The translations under genes and the position numbers were made by a program. Of a stretch of 52,150 bases of DNA, positions 20,635 to 29,807 are shown one piece after another. The stretch comes from Nonomuraea deserti (GTDB lineage Bacteria > Actinomycetota > Actinomycetes > Streptosporangiales > Streptosporangiaceae), in NCBI RefSeq assembly GCF_004348685.1, contig NZ_SMKO01000048.1, positions 1-52,150 on the forward strand, given 5' to 3'. Numbering within the stretch: position 1 is the stretch's first letter; each line of letters starts with the position of its first letter. The notes under the pieces were generated by a model. The model searched no databases. It was not told the DNA's origin and saw nothing but the letters and a program-made list of their open reading frames with translations.

Positions 20635-22707
20635 GTGTCCCCCCACATCCTTTCCGCCGCGGGCGTCGCCCTGGTGCTCGACGGCTCCGGCCCCGGTCTG
20701 CCGCGCGTGCTCCACTTCGGCGCCCGCCTGGGGCCGGTCGCCGGATCCGCGCTGGAGCCAGTGCTGGCGTCCCTGACTCCCGCGCCGCCGTTGCTGCCGG
20801 CCCAGGGAGACGGCTGGTACGGCAGGCCGGGCCTGTCGGGCGGCCGGGCCGGCGAGCACTGGCCGGTCCGCTGGAGCCTCGACCGGCTCGACGTGACGGC
20901 CACCCCCGGCGCGGGCGGCACGGTGACCGTCGCGGCCTCCGACGCGAGGGCCGGGCTCGCGCTGGAGAGCGAGCTGGCCATGGACGCCCGCGGCCTGGTG
21001 ACGATGCGGCACACGGTGACCAACACCGCCGCCTCCCCCTACCGGCTGGAGGGGCTGACCTGCTCGCTGCCGGTGCCGCCGCGGGCGGGGGAGCTGCTCG
21101 ACTTCACCGGCCGGTGGGCGATGGAGAAGGCGCCGCAGCGCCGGGCGTTCGGGTTCGGCGTGTGGTCGAGGGAGAGCCGGCGGGGCCGCACCGGGCACGA
21201 CGGCACCGGGCTGCTGGTGGCGGGGACCGGAGGGTTCGGCTTCCGCTCCGGCGAGGTGTGGGGGGTGCACGCGGGCTGGAGCGGCAACCACCTGCACCAC
21301 GCCGAGCGCCTGCCCGAGGGGCCGGCGCTGCTGGCCGCGGGCGAGTTACTCGAGCCCGGGGAAGTCGTGCTGGCGCAGGGGGAGAGCTACCGCACACCGC
21401 GAGTGTTCTTCACCTGGTCGGGCGGAGGGCTCGACGAGGCGAGCGGGCGGCTGCACGACCACCTGCGCGCGGAGGGCCCGCTGCCGGTGCGGCCCGTCAC
21501 CCTGAACAACTGGGAGGCCACCTACTTCGACCACGGCCTCGACCGGCTGCTGGAGCTGGCCGAGCGGGCCGCGGCGGCCGGGATCGAGCGGTTCGTGCTC
21601 GACGACGGCTGGTTCCGCCACCGCCGCGACGACCGGGCGGGGCTCGGCGACTGGTACGTCGACGAGGACGTGTGGCCGGACGGCCTGCACCCCCTGGCCG
21701 ACCGGGTCCGCAAGCTCGGCATGCAGTTCGGGCTCTGGTTCGAACCCGAGATGGTCAACCCCGACTCCGACCTGGCCCGCGAGCACCCCGACTGGATCCT
21801 CGGCCACGCCGAGCGCCTGCCGCCGCCGCAGCGTAACCAGCAGGTCCTCGACGTGGCCAGGCCGCAGGCGTACGCGTACCTGCTGGAGCGGCTGGACACC
21901 CTGGTCGGCGAGTACGCGCTCGACTACATCAAGTGGGACCACAACCGCGACATCGCCGAGCCCGTGCACGACGGCGCGCCGGGCGTGCACGCCCAGACCG
22001 AGGCCGCCTACCGGCTGATCGACGAGCTGCGCCGCCGCCATCCCGGGCTGGAGATCGAGTCGTGCTCGTCCGGCGGCGCGCGCGTCGACTACGGCATCCT
22101 GGCCCGCACCGACCGGGTGTGGACCTCCGACAGCAACGACGCGCTCGACCGGCAGGCCATCCAGCGCTGGACCGGGCTGCTGGTGCCGCCCGAGCGGCTG
22201 GGCTGCCACGTCGGCGCGCCGAAGGACCACGGCTCCGGCCGGCGGCTGCCGTTGGCCTTCCGGGCCGCCACAGCGCTGTTCGGGCACATGGGCGTGGAGT
22301 GGGACCTGACCTCGGCGAGCGAGGCCGAGCTCCAGGAGCTGGCCACGTGGATCGCCCTGCACAAGCGGCTGCGCCCGGTGCTGCACGCCGGCCGGGTGGT
22401 GCGGGCCGACCACCCCGACCCGTCGGCGCTGCTGCACGGCGTGGTGACGCCCGAGGGCAGCGTGTTCGCGTTCGTGCAGCTCACCACCCGGCTCGCCATC
22501 GGGCCCGACCCGCTGCGGCTGCCCGGCCTCGACCCCGCGGCCTCCTACGACGTGCGGGTGGCCGGGCCGCTCCCCGAGGGGGCCGGGCTGCCCGGGTGGA
22601 CCGCCGCCCCGGTGCGGCTGCCGGGCTCGGTGCTCGGCGAGATCGGGCTGCCGGCGCCGACGCTGCGCCCGGCGTCGGCGCTGGTCATCGAGGTGGAGCG
22701 GGCCTAG
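20635..22707 (+). CDS. GH36 alpha-galactosidase
   Basis: A 690-residue cytoplasmic glycosidase (no signal peptide). An N-terminal beta domain is followed by the catalytic barrel: FVLDDGWFRHRRDD, FGLWFEPEMVNPDSDLAREH, the nucleophile motif YIKWDHNRDI, and ESCSSGGARVDYGIL then TSDSNDALDRQAIQRW, which holds the acid/base Asp. These are the hallmark motifs of GH36. GTG 20635 has GAGGAG upstream. The gene points toward the nine-gene operon starting at 33409 and shares a bidirectional hairpin with it. Extensin serines carry alpha-galactose, so this enzyme could belong to the same pathway; alternatively it degrades raffinose-family sugars. Confidence 0.93.
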   Translation: MSPHILSAAGVALVLDGSGPGLPRVLHFGARLGPVAGSALEPVLASLTPAPPLLPAQGDGWYGRPGLSGGRAGEHWPVRWSLDRLDVTATPGAGGTVTVAASDARAGLALESELAMDARGLVTMRHTVTNTAASPYRLEGLTCSLPVPPRAGELLDFTGRWAMEKAPQRRAFGFGVWSRESRRGRTGHDGTGLLVAGTGGFGFRSGEVWGVHAGWSGNHLHHAERLPEGPALLAAGELLEPGEVVLAQGESYRTPRVFFTWSGGGLDEASGRLHDHLRAEGPLPVRPVTLNNWEATYFDHGLDRLLELAERAAAAGIERFVLDDGWFRHRRDDRAGLGDWYVDEDVWPDGLHPLADRVRKLGMQFGLWFEPEMVNPDSDLAREHPDWILGHAERLPPPQRNQQVLDVARPQAYAYLLERLDTLVGEYALDYIKWDHNRDIAEPVHDGAPGVHAQTEAAYRLIDELRRRHPGLEIESCSSGGARVDYGILARTDRVWTSDSNDALDRQAIQRWTGLLVPPERLGCHVGAPKDHGSGRRLPLAFRAATALFGHMGVEWDLTSASEAELQELATWIALHKRLRPVLHAGRVVRADHPDPSALLHGVVTPEGSVFAFVQLTTRLAIGPDPLRLPGLDPAASYDVRVAGPLPEGAGLPGWTAAPVRLPGSVLGEIGLPAPTLRPASALVIEVERA

Positions 22708-22709
22708 AG

Positions 22710-22731
22710 GAAGGGCTACCGGTAGCCCTTC
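22710..22731. terminator. Bidirectional hairpin between convergent genes
   Basis: A 22-base perfect palindrome (GAAGGGCTACC/GGTAGCCCTTC) lies three bases after the alpha-galactosidase stop and includes the TAG of the DHDPS-family gene on the other strand. It could terminate both transcripts. Confidence 0.6.
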
Positions 22732-23606
22732 GCCAGCACCTCCCGCGTGTCACGGGTGATCCGGGCCGCCAGCTCGGAGGGGAGCGCGGTGCGTGGCGGG
22801 CGGCAGACGCCGCCCTTGCGCCCCGCCAGGTCCATCGACAGCTTGATGGACTGCACGAACTCCGTCTTGGAGTCCCAGCGCAGCAGCGGGTGCAGGTCGC
22901 GGTAGACGGGCAGCGCCTTGTCCAGGTCGCCGGAGGTGGCCAGGCGATAGAGCTCGACCGTGGAGCGCGGGATCATGTTGGGGTAGCCGGCGATCCAGCC
23001 GACCGCCCCGGCGATGCCCAGCTCCAGCAGCACGTCGTCCGACCCGATGAGCAGGTCGAGCCCGGGTGCCCGCTCGGACAGCTCGTACGCCCTCCGCACG
23101 TCGCCGGTGAACTCCTTGACGGCGACGATCAGCCCTTCCTGGTGCAGCTCGGCCAGCAGGTCGGGGGTGAGGTCCACCTTCGTGTCCAGCGGGTTGTTGT
23201 AGGCCACGACCGGCAGCCCCGCCCTGGCGACCTCCCGGTAGTGGCCGACCACGGCCTGCCGGTCGGCGCGGTAGGCGTTCGGCGGCAGCAGCAGCACGGA
23301 CGCGGCGCCCGCCTCGGCCGCCTGCTCGGCCCAGCGCCGCGCCTCGGCCGCGCCGTAGGCGGCCACGCCGGGCATGACGTGGAAGCCGTCGGGGGCGGCC
23401 TCGATGGCGGTGCGCACCACGCGGGCGCGCTCGTCGTCCGTGAGCGTCTGGTACTCGCCGAGCGAGCCGTTGGGGCAGACGCCGTCGCAGCCGCCCTCGG
23501 CCAGGAACCGCACGTGCTCGGCGTAACCGTCGTAGTCGACGGACAGGTCCTCGTTGAAGGGCAGCGCGGTCGCGACGTGCACGCCGTGCCAGACGGGGGC
23601 GTTCAT
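22716..23606 (-). CDS. DHDPS/NAL-superfamily lyase or deaminase
   Basis: A 296-residue (beta/alpha)8 class I aldolase-fold enzyme. NGSLGEYQTLT (46-56) is the carboxylate-binding loop, Tyr136 lies in VVAYNNPLDT and the Schiff-base Lys164 in VAVKEFTGDV. The DHDPS substrate-binding Arg after YN-x-P is absent (YNNPLDT), so it is probably not DapA. Members of this superfamily include N-acetylneuraminate lyase, KDG aldolase, 4-hydroxy-2-oxoglutarate aldolase and the pyrroline-4-hydroxy-2-carboxylate deaminase of hydroxyproline catabolism. The last two would fit this operon, where it is the final gene, overlapping the peptidase stop by ATGA. Specificity is inference. Confidence 0.88.
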   Translation of the reverse strand: MNAPVWHGVHVATALPFNEDLSVDYDGYAEHVRFLAEGGCDGVCPNGSLGEYQTLTDDERARVVRTAIEAAPDGFHVMPGVAAYGAAEARRWAEQAAEAGAASVLLLPPNAYRADRQAVVGHYREVARAGLPVVAYNNPLDTKVDLTPDLLAELHQEGLIVAVKEFTGDVRRAYELSERAPGLDLLIGSDDVLLELGIAGAVGWIAGYPNMIPRSTVELYRLATSGDLDKALPVYRDLHPLLRWDSKTEFVQSIKLSMDLAGRKGGVCRPPRTALPSELAARITRDTREVLAKGYR

Positions 23607-24970
23607 GATCTCTCCTTGTTCCAGTTCTCCAGCCCGCTCGCGTCGATGGGCAGGGCGGCGGAGAGGTTCTCCGCGCCGCCCGCCGTGACCAGCAGGTCGT
23701 CCTCGATCCGCACGCCGATCCCGCGCAGCTCCGGGGGGAGCGTGCGGTCGTGGGCGTGGAAGTACAGTCCCGGCTCGACGGTGAGCACCATCCCCGGCGC
23801 CATCTCCGCGCCGTGGTACGCCTCGGGGCGGGATCGCGCGCAGTCGTGCACGTCCAGGCCCAGGTGGTGGCCGATGCCGCAGACCAGGTAGCGGCGGTGG
23901 TGCTGGCCGCGCTCCGACAGGGCCTCGTCCACCGAGACCGGCAGCAGCCCCCAGTCGTGCAGCCCGCGCGCGATGACCTCCATGGCCGCGTGGTGGAAGT
24001 CGGTGAAGCGGCGGCCCGGCGCCACCTGCGCCAGCCCCGCCCGGTGCGCCCGCTCGACCAGGTCGTGCACCTGCCGCTGGGCGGGGGAGAAGGCGCCGGA
24101 GACGGGGAAGGTGCGGGTGACGTCGGCGGTGTAGTGGCTGCGCACCTCCACGCCCATGTCGAGCAGCAGCAGCTCGCCGGGCGTGACGGGGCCGTCGCAG
24201 CGCACCCAGTGCAGCGTGGGGGCGTGCGCGCCGCCGCCGACGATGGTGGCGTAGCCGGGGCCGTTGCCGTGCGTCCTGGCGTAGCGGTCGAAGGTGCCCT
24301 GCAGCCAGCGCTCGCCGCCGCCCGCCACCGCGGCGGGGATCTCGGCGAGCACCGCGGCGAAGCCCTCCACAGTACGGTCGACGGCCTCGCGCAGCCGGGC
24401 GGTCTCCCACTCGTCCTTGATCATGCGCAGCTCGGCCAGCACCCGCCCGAGCTTCTCGGACGGCCCCTTCGGCGGCTCCGTCCAGCCCGGTCCCGCGAGC
24501 AGCGCGCCGCCCGGCGGCCCGGCGAACTCCGGCAGCGGCCGCACCTCGACCCCGAGCGCCCTGGCCCACTCGGCCAGGGACGGCGAGGGGCCGACCCACA
24601 GCTCGCCGTAGGCGGCGTCGGCGTAGAAGCCCCGGTCGCCGGGGCGGGCGGGCGCGGGCAGGTACAGGGTGGCCTCCCCGCCCGCGACGACGGCCACGGC
24701 GTTCTCCACCGCGCAGCCGGTGAGCCAGTAGAAGTCGCTGTCCACGCGGAAGTCGTAGGCGGTGTCGTTGCTGCGCACCGGCGCCCGGCCGGCCGCCACG
24801 ACGGCGGTCGTGCCGGGCAGCGCGGCGGCGAGCCTGGCCCGGTGGGCCGCGGCGGCCTCGGCCGCGCCGGGCTCCAGCGCGGGCGTGCGGGCGGGGGAGT
24901 CCCAGCCCTCGGCGATGTACGCGGCGAACGCGGGGATCTCCGTCAGCTTGGGCAACCGGCCGTCGGTCAC
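23603..24970 (-). CDS. M24 metallopeptidase, Xaa-Pro aminopeptidase type
   Basis: A 455-residue aminopeptidase P-like enzyme removing the residue before proline. The N-terminal creatinase-like domain has NDTAYDFRVDSDFYWLTGC. The catalytic pita-bread domain carries the dinuclear metal ligands: two Asp in LLLDMGVEVRSHYTADVTRT, His in CGIGHHLGLDVHDCA, Glu in LTVEPGLYF and Glu in GVRIEDDLLVT. No signal peptide is seen, so it acts in the cytoplasm. GTG 24970 overlaps the upstream hydrolase stop (GTGA). With the prolyl-aminopeptidase-like neighbour it would degrade Pro/Hyp-rich peptides brought in by the ABC importer. Confidence 0.92.
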   Translation of the reverse strand: MTDGRLPKLTEIPAFAAYIAEGWDSPARTPALEPGAAEAAAAHRARLAAALPGTTAVVAAGRAPVRSNDTAYDFRVDSDFYWLTGCAVENAVAVVAGGEATLYLPAPARPGDRGFYADAAYGELWVGPSPSLAEWARALGVEVRPLPEFAGPPGGALLAGPGWTEPPKGPSEKLGRVLAELRMIKDEWETARLREAVDRTVEGFAAVLAEIPAAVAGGGERWLQGTFDRYARTHGNGPGYATIVGGGAHAPTLHWVRCDGPVTPGELLLLDMGVEVRSHYTADVTRTFPVSGAFSPAQRQVHDLVERAHRAGLAQVAPGRRFTDFHHAAMEVIARGLHDWGLLPVSVDEALSERGQHHRRYLVCGIGHHLGLDVHDCARSRPEAYHGAEMAPGMVLTVEPGLYFHAHDRTLPPELRGIGVRIEDDLLVTAGGAENLSAALPIDASGLENWNKERS

Positions 24971-26268
24971 GGCGTGATTCCTCCTCCTAGGTCGCGGACG
25001 AGCCCGGTCAGCCGGGCGAAGACCCGGTCGTCGCCGATGCCGTCGTGCTCGTACTCGTTGGTGACCCACGCCTGGGTGTTGCCGACCAGGGCGGCGGTGT
25101 CCAGTTGCAGGCCGGCGTCGACGTACATGTCGTCGAAATAGACGGCGGCGGCCACCGGCACCTCGTTGGCGGCCAGCCGGTCCAGGTCGTACAGCGGTGG
25201 CCACGTGGCGCGCTCGGCGAGCAGCTCGACGGCCGGGCCGAAGGGGCGCAGCGCGCGGATCTCCCTGAACATCCAGGGGTAGATCATCTCGCCGGTGAAC
25301 AGCAGCGGCCTGGCGTCCTCGGCGAAGGCGGGATGGCGGGCGCGTTCCCGCTCGGCCGCCCACGCCGTCGCGCCGGGCCCCGAGCCGTAGATGCTCTCCT
25401 GCAGCGCCGCGAACAGCGGGTTGTCGGCGTAGGAGGAGCGGGCCAGCACCTGGTGCAGGAACGTCTCCGGCAGGTCGCCGCGCCCGTCGGGCAGGACGTT
25501 CTCGGGCAGGGCCTCGTCGAGCAGCCAGTGCATACGCTCGTAGCCCGGCTTCATGCCGAAGTCGACGCCGAGCGACTGCAGCCGCCGCACGGTGAGGGTG
25601 TCGCCGTCCGGCAGCGGCACGTCGCCGGCGGCCAGTCGGTCGGCCAGCCGGCCGGCGGTCTCCACGTGGTGCGGGTAGCGGCGGTAGAACGCGTCGTTCT
25701 TGGCCGCCACCCGGGGATAGGTGCGCCGGTAGACCTCCGAGGCGTCGGGGTCGAGCGAGGGCAGCCCGCCCGCCACGTAGCAGGCGCTCAGCCCGCCGGG
25801 CGCGCGGGAGAGGTACGTCAGGGTGAGGAAGCCGCCGTAGCTCTGCCCCAGCGTCGACCAGCGCCGCCCGCCGAACACGGTCGTGCGCAGGTGCTCGGCG
25901 TCGGCCACGATCGAGTCCGCGCGGAAATGGGCCAGGTGGCCGGCTCCCTCCCGCGGGCTGAGCGCGCTCATCACGCGCCCGTCGACGCGCGAGCTGCGGC
26001 CCGTGCCGCGCTGGTCGAGCAGGATCACGCGGTACGTCTCCAGCGCCCGCCCGAGCCAGCCCGACGTGCCGGTGGGTCGCGGCCCCTTGCCCCCGGGGCC
26101 GCCCTGCAGGTAGAGCAGGCACGGCAGGTCCTCGCCGTCGCGCGCCGGGTCCACCACCTCCCGGGCGAACACGCTGATCGTCGCCTCCGGGTGCGACCAG
26201 TCGAGCGGAACCTCCACGACGTGGTCGCGCATCCGCATCCCGGGGATCGTGTAAGTCGCGGTGATCAA
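24967..26268 (-). CDS. Alpha/beta hydrolase, prolyl aminopeptidase (S33) type
   Basis: A 433-residue serine hydrolase. The oxyanion motif is LYLQGGPGGKG (about 53-62), then LLDQRGTGRSS, nucleophile Ser143 in LGQSYGGFLTL, and a helical cap. The layout and length are those of prolyl aminopeptidases (proline iminopeptidases) of the larger actinobacterial type, which release N-terminal Pro or Hyp. It lacks a signal peptide. The start is TTG 26268: it overlaps the ATPase stop (TTGA) and has GGAGGGAG at good distance. It sits between the importer and the M24 peptidase in a coupled operon. Confidence 0.9.
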   Translation of the reverse strand: MITATYTIPGMRMRDHVVEVPLDWSHPEATISVFAREVVDPARDGEDLPCLLYLQGGPGGKGPRPTGTSGWLGRALETYRVILLDQRGTGRSSRVDGRVMSALSPREGAGHLAHFRADSIVADAEHLRTTVFGGRRWSTLGQSYGGFLTLTYLSRAPGGLSACYVAGGLPSLDPDASEVYRRTYPRVAAKNDAFYRRYPHHVETAGRLADRLAAGDVPLPDGDTLTVRRLQSLGVDFGMKPGYERMHWLLDEALPENVLPDGRGDLPETFLHQVLARSSYADNPLFAALQESIYGSGPGATAWAAERERARHPAFAEDARPLLFTGEMIYPWMFREIRALRPFGPAVELLAERATWPPLYDLDRLAANEVPVAAAVYFDDMYVDAGLQLDTAALVGNTQAWVTNEYEHDGIGDDRVFARLTGLVRDLGGGITP

Positions 26269-27077
26269 ATTTTCTCCCTCCTCCGGCGTTCCCACTCCGG
26301 GTCGATGCGCGGGATGGCCGCCAGCAGCGTGCGCGTGTACTCGTCCTGGGGGTCGTCGAACACCTGGCCGGTCGTCCCGAGCTCGACGATCCGGCCCTTG
26401 CTCATCACGGCGACGCGCTGCGCGATCTGCCGCACCACGGCCAGGTCGTGGGCGATGAACACGTAGCTGAAGCCGCTCTCGCGCTGGAGCCGCCGCAGCA
26501 GCTCGATCACCTGCGCCTGCACGGACACGTCCAGCGCCGACACGGCCTCGTCGCAGATCACCAGCCGGGGGTTGACGGCCAGCGCGCGGGCGATGCCGAT
26601 GCGCTGCGCCTGCCCGCCGGAGAACTGCGCCGGGTAGCGCAGCGAGTGGTCGGGGTTGAGCCCGACGCGCTCCATCAGCTCCTTGGCGTGCGCCCGCCGG
26701 CCGCCGTTGGGCGCGATGCCCTGGTAGACCAGCGGCGCCATGAGGATGCGCTCCACCGTGTGCCGCGGGTTGAGCGAGGAGAACGGGTCCTGGAAGACGA
26801 CCTGGACGTTGCCGCGGAAGCGGGCCAGCGCCGCCCCCTTGGCGTGGGTGACGTCCTCGCCCTCGAACTCCAGCGTGCCCTCGCTCGGCTCCAGCAGCTT
26901 GGCGATCATCCTGGCGGTCGTCGACTTGCCGCTGCCCGACTCGCCCACCACGGCCAGCGTCTCGCCCAGCCGTACGTCGAAGCTGACCCGGTCGACGGCC
27001 GTGAACCCGGCCTTCGCGCCGAGCGGGCCGCGGGCGACGAAGCGTTTGGTCAGGTCCTTCGCGCGCAGCAGCGTCAT
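26265..27077 (-). CDS. Oligopeptide ABC transporter ATPase (OppF/DppF type)
   Basis: A 270-residue ATPase powering the importer at the cytoplasmic face. It shows Walker A VVGESGSGKSTTARM, the Q-loop VVFQDPFSSLNPRHTV, signature FSGGQAQRIGIARAL, Walker B LVICDEAVSALDVSVQAQ and H-loop IAHDLAVV. The SSLNPR and SALDVSVQAQ strings are typical of the Opp/Dpp branch. The C-terminal DEYTRTLLAAIPRIDPEWER is the usual oligopeptide-transporter tail but without the Cys-rich Fe-S segment. Its start overlaps the OppD-like stop (ATGA). Pairs with the following gene as an ATPase heterodimer. Confidence 0.93.
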   Translation of the reverse strand: MTLLRAKDLTKRFVARGPLGAKAGFTAVDRVSFDVRLGETLAVVGESGSGKSTTARMIAKLLEPSEGTLEFEGEDVTHAKGAALARFRGNVQVVFQDPFSSLNPRHTVERILMAPLVYQGIAPNGGRRAHAKELMERVGLNPDHSLRYPAQFSGGQAQRIGIARALAVNPRLVICDEAVSALDVSVQAQVIELLRRLQRESGFSYVFIAHDLAVVRQIAQRVAVMSKGRIVELGTTGQVFDDPQDEYTRTLLAAIPRIDPEWERRRREKI

Positions 27078-27883
27078 GCGCTCACCTCGTCGAGGGGGTC
27101 GTCGATGCGGGGGATGCTGTCCAGCAACATCCGGGTGTAGTCGTGGCGGGGCTCGGCGAAGACCTGCTCGGCGGTGCCGTACTCGACCTGCTCGCCGCGC
27201 CGCATCACCAGCACGCGGGTGGCGATCGAGCTGATCACGGCCAGGTCGTGCGTGATGAACACCATGCCCATGCCGCTCTGCCCGCGCAGGTCGGCCAGCA
27301 GGCGCAGGATCTGCGCCTGCACGGTCACGTCCAGGGCCGTGGTCGGCTCGTCGGCGATCAGCAGCGACGGCGAGCACACCAGCGCCATCGCGATCATGAT
27401 GCGCTGCCGCTGCCCGCCGGAGAACTGGTGCGGGTAGTGGCGCGCCCGCCGCTCGGGGTCCGGCAGCCCCACCTGGCGCAGCGCGCCGGTGACGACCTCG
27501 CGCGCCGCCGCGCGCGAGCCGCCGCGGTGCGCGCGGTAGAGCTCCTCGATCTGCAGGCCGACCGTGTAATACGGGTTGAGCGACGACAGCGGATCCTGGA
27601 AGATCATCGACATCCGGTCGCCGCGCAGCCGCCGCAGCTCCCTGGCGGAGGCGCCGAGCACCTCGGTGCCGTCCAGCCGGATGCTGCCGCGGGTCGTGGC
27701 GCCCCTGGGCAGCAGGCCCATGATCGCCAGGCTGGTCATCGACTTGCCGGAGCCCGACTCGCCGACGATGCCGACCGTCTCGTCCCTGCCGACGGTGAAG
27801 GAGACGTCCTTCACCACGTCGACGGGGCCGCGCGTGGTGGGGAAGGTGACGGTGAGGTCCTCTACGACCAGCAATTCGCTCAT
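27074..27883 (-). CDS. Oligopeptide ABC transporter ATPase (OppD/DppD type)
   Basis: A 269-residue ATPase, partner of the OppF-like protein. Walker A is IVGESGSGKSMTSLAIMGLL, the Q-loop IFQDPLSSLNPYYTVG, signature FSGGQRQRIMIAMAL, Walker B LLIADEPTTALDVTVQAQ and H-loop ITHDLAVI. The Met after GKS (GKSM) is characteristic of the OppD/DppD side. It is shorter than the usual 320-residue OppD because the C-terminal extension is lost, ending IPRIDDPLDEVSA. Start and stop both overlap neighbours by four bases, so stoichiometric expression with the permease is likely. Confidence 0.93.
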   Translation of the reverse strand: MSELLVVEDLTVTFPTTRGPVDVVKDVSFTVGRDETVGIVGESGSGKSMTSLAIMGLLPRGATTRGSIRLDGTEVLGASARELRRLRGDRMSMIFQDPLSSLNPYYTVGLQIEELYRAHRGGSRAAAREVVTGALRQVGLPDPERRARHYPHQFSGGQRQRIMIAMALVCSPSLLIADEPTTALDVTVQAQILRLLADLRGQSGMGMVFITHDLAVISSIATRVLVMRRGEQVEYGTAEQVFAEPRHDYTRMLLDSIPRIDDPLDEVSA

Positions 27884-28875
27884 CTCGCCGTGATCCTCAC
27901 TCTCGGGTCCAGCCTCGTGTAGACGAGGTCCACCACCACGTTGCCGATCACCACGAAGAACGCCGCCAGCAGCGTCACCGCCATGATCACCGGCTGGTCG
28001 TTCTTGGCGATCGAGTCGGCGGCCATCTTGCCGACCCCGTTCAGCCCGAACACCGTCTCGGTGATCAGCGCGCCGCCCAGCAGCGCCGCGAAGTCCATGC
28101 CGAAGATCGTGGCGATCGGCGTCAGCGCCGGCCGCAGCGCGTGCCTGCGCATGGTCAGCGCCGGGCTGAGCCCTTTCGACCTGGCCGTGCGCATGAAGTT
28201 CTCGGCCAGGGTGTCGATCACGTTGGCGCGGGTGAGCCGCGCGTACAGGCAGGCGTAGCCGGTCGCCAGCACGAGCCACGGCATCAGGTACGACTGGAAC
28301 CAGAGCGCCGGGCCGTCGGAGAACGCCACGGCCTGCGGGAACGGCAGCACCTGGAGCTGCACCACCAGCACGTACTGCAGGGCCAGCGCCAGCACGTAGT
28401 TGGGGACGCTGGAGCCGCCCAGCGCCAGACCCATCGCGGCGCGGTCCCACCAGGTGCCCTCCTTGACCGCGCTGAGCAGGCCCGCGACGATCCCGAGGAA
28501 CAACCAGAGCACCGCCGCGCCGACCGCCACGGTCGCGCTGACCGGCAGCCGCTCGACGACCATGTCCCACACGGACTGGTTGGTCTGGAAGCTGTAGCCC
28601 AGGCAGGGCGCGGCGCAGTGCACGAGGTTCGCACCCGCGCCGTAGTCGCGCCCGGCGAAGATCCCGGCGAGGAAGCCGAAGAACTGCGCCAGGAACGGCT
28701 CGTCCAGCCCCAGCACGTCGCGGATCTGGTCGATGCGCTCCGGCGTGCACGTCTTCCCGCAGATCATCACCGCCGGGTCGGGCGAGAGCGTGAAGAAGAT
28801 GACGAAGGTGAACAGGCACACCAGGAAGAGGATCAGCACCACCCCGGCGGCCCGCCCGGCCAGGTAACGCGCCAT
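27880..28875 (-). CDS. Oligopeptide ABC transporter permease (OppB/DppB type)
   Basis: A 331-residue inner-membrane permease with about six helices. MARYLAGRAAGVVLILFLVC is the typical OppB N-terminus. A long external loop (about 32-105) carries several Cys (CGKTC, HCAAPCLG), unusual and perhaps disulfide-bonded outside the cell. The EAA motif region is RTARSKGLSPALTMRRHALR, and the C-terminus is VVDLVYTRLDPRVRI, standard for the family. Its start shares one base with the stop of the OppC-like gene (TGATG). Confidence 0.92.
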   Translation of the reverse strand: MARYLAGRAAGVVLILFLVCLFTFVIFFTLSPDPAVMICGKTCTPERIDQIRDVLGLDEPFLAQFFGFLAGIFAGRDYGAGANLVHCAAPCLGYSFQTNQSVWDMVVERLPVSATVAVGAAVLWLFLGIVAGLLSAVKEGTWWDRAAMGLALGGSSVPNYVLALALQYVLVVQLQVLPFPQAVAFSDGPALWFQSYLMPWLVLATGYACLYARLTRANVIDTLAENFMRTARSKGLSPALTMRRHALRPALTPIATIFGMDFAALLGGALITETVFGLNGVGKMAADSIAKNDQPVIMAVTLLAAFFVVIGNVVVDLVYTRLDPRVRITAR

Positions 28876-29807
28876 CACGCGGCCTCCCCGGAGTCGAACG
28901 CGGCCCGCAGCCGGTCGCCGAGCACGGTCAGCGACAGCACGGTGAGAAACAGGAACGTGCCGGGGATCGCGAAGTACATCGGGTCGACGGCGTACCAGCC
29001 GACCGAACTGGCGATCATCTGTCCCCACGACGGCGTGGGCGGCGCGACGCCGACGCCCAGGAACGACAGGCCCGCCTCGGTGCCGACGTAGCCGGGAACC
29101 GCCAGCGTGGTCATGACGATCAGCGAGCTGCGCAGGTTGGGCAGGATCTCCTTGAACACCAGCGCCCCCGTGGAGGCGCCCGAGGCCCGCGCGGCCTCCA
29201 CGAACTCCCGGTTCGCCAGCGTCATCGTCTGCCCGCGCACCACCCGCGCCAGGTACGGCCAGCCGAACACGCTGATCACCACGACCAGCAGCACCGACCG
29301 GTTGCCCTGCGGCAGCGACGACAGGATCGCGATCATGAAGATGAGCGCGGGGAAGGCCATCAGGAAGTCCATGACCCGGCAGATCACCTGGTCCGCCCAG
29401 CCCTGGTAGAACCCGGCCAGCATGCCCAGCACCACGCCGAGCAGCGTCGTGAGCGCGGTGGCGGCGAGCGCGATCAGCAGCGACACCCGGGCGCCGTACG
29501 CGATGCGGGCGAGGATGTCGCGGCCGTTCTGCGGTTCGACGCCCAGCGGGTGCTCGGCGCCGATCCCGCCCAGCGACCCGTGCGGCACCCCGCCCAGGTC
29601 GGTGTTGACCGCGGCGGTGTCGAAGTCGTTCGGGCCGTGCCCGGTGATCGCGCTGATCAGCGGCGCGCAGATCGCCATCAGCACGATCAGCGCCAGGAAC
29701 GCGCTGCTGAGTACGGCCGCCCTGTCGTGCAGCAGCGCGCCCGCGACCCGCCGGCCCGAGGTGGCGGGCGCGCCCGCCACCTGCTGTGAGTGAGCTGCGA
29801 CCGTCAT
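28875..29807 (-). CDS. Oligopeptide ABC transporter permease (OppC/DppC type)
   Basis: A 310-residue permease. After a cytoplasmic N-terminus comes LLHDRAAVLSSAFLALIVLM, the external NDFDTAAVNTDLGGVPHGSL and the OppC hallmark HPLGVEPQNGRDILARIAYG. The EAA-loop region reads REFVEAARASGASTGALVFK, and the C-terminus is LTVLGDRLRAAFDSG. ATG 29807 immediately follows the TAG of the substrate-binding protein gene (no gap). It forms the channel with the OppB-like subunit. Confidence 0.93.
   Translation of the reverse strand: MTVAAHSQQVAGAPATSGRRVAGALLHDRAAVLSSAFLALIVLMAICAPLISAITGHGPNDFDTAAVNTDLGGVPHGSLGGIGAEHPLGVEPQNGRDILARIAYGARVSLLIALAATALTTLLGVVLGMLAGFYQGWADQVICRVMDFLMAFPALIFMIAILSSLPQGNRSVLLVVVISVFGWPYLARVVRGQTMTLANREFVEAARASGASTGALVFKEILPNLRSSLIVMTTLAVPGYVGTEAGLSFLGVGVAPPTPSWGQMIASSVGWYAVDPMYFAIPGTFLFLTVLSLTVLGDRLRAAFDSGEAA

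Noticed and set aside
22716..23606. Housekeeping dapA (lysine biosynthesis)
   Set aside because: The substrate Arg after the catalytic Tyr motif is absent and the gene sits in a catabolic transport operon.
22716..24599. Fusion of the peptidase shadow frame with the DHDPS-family gene
   Set aside because: The upstream part is an out-of-frame Arg/Pro/Gly-rich reading of the M24 gene; the real start ATG 23606 overlaps the peptidase stop.
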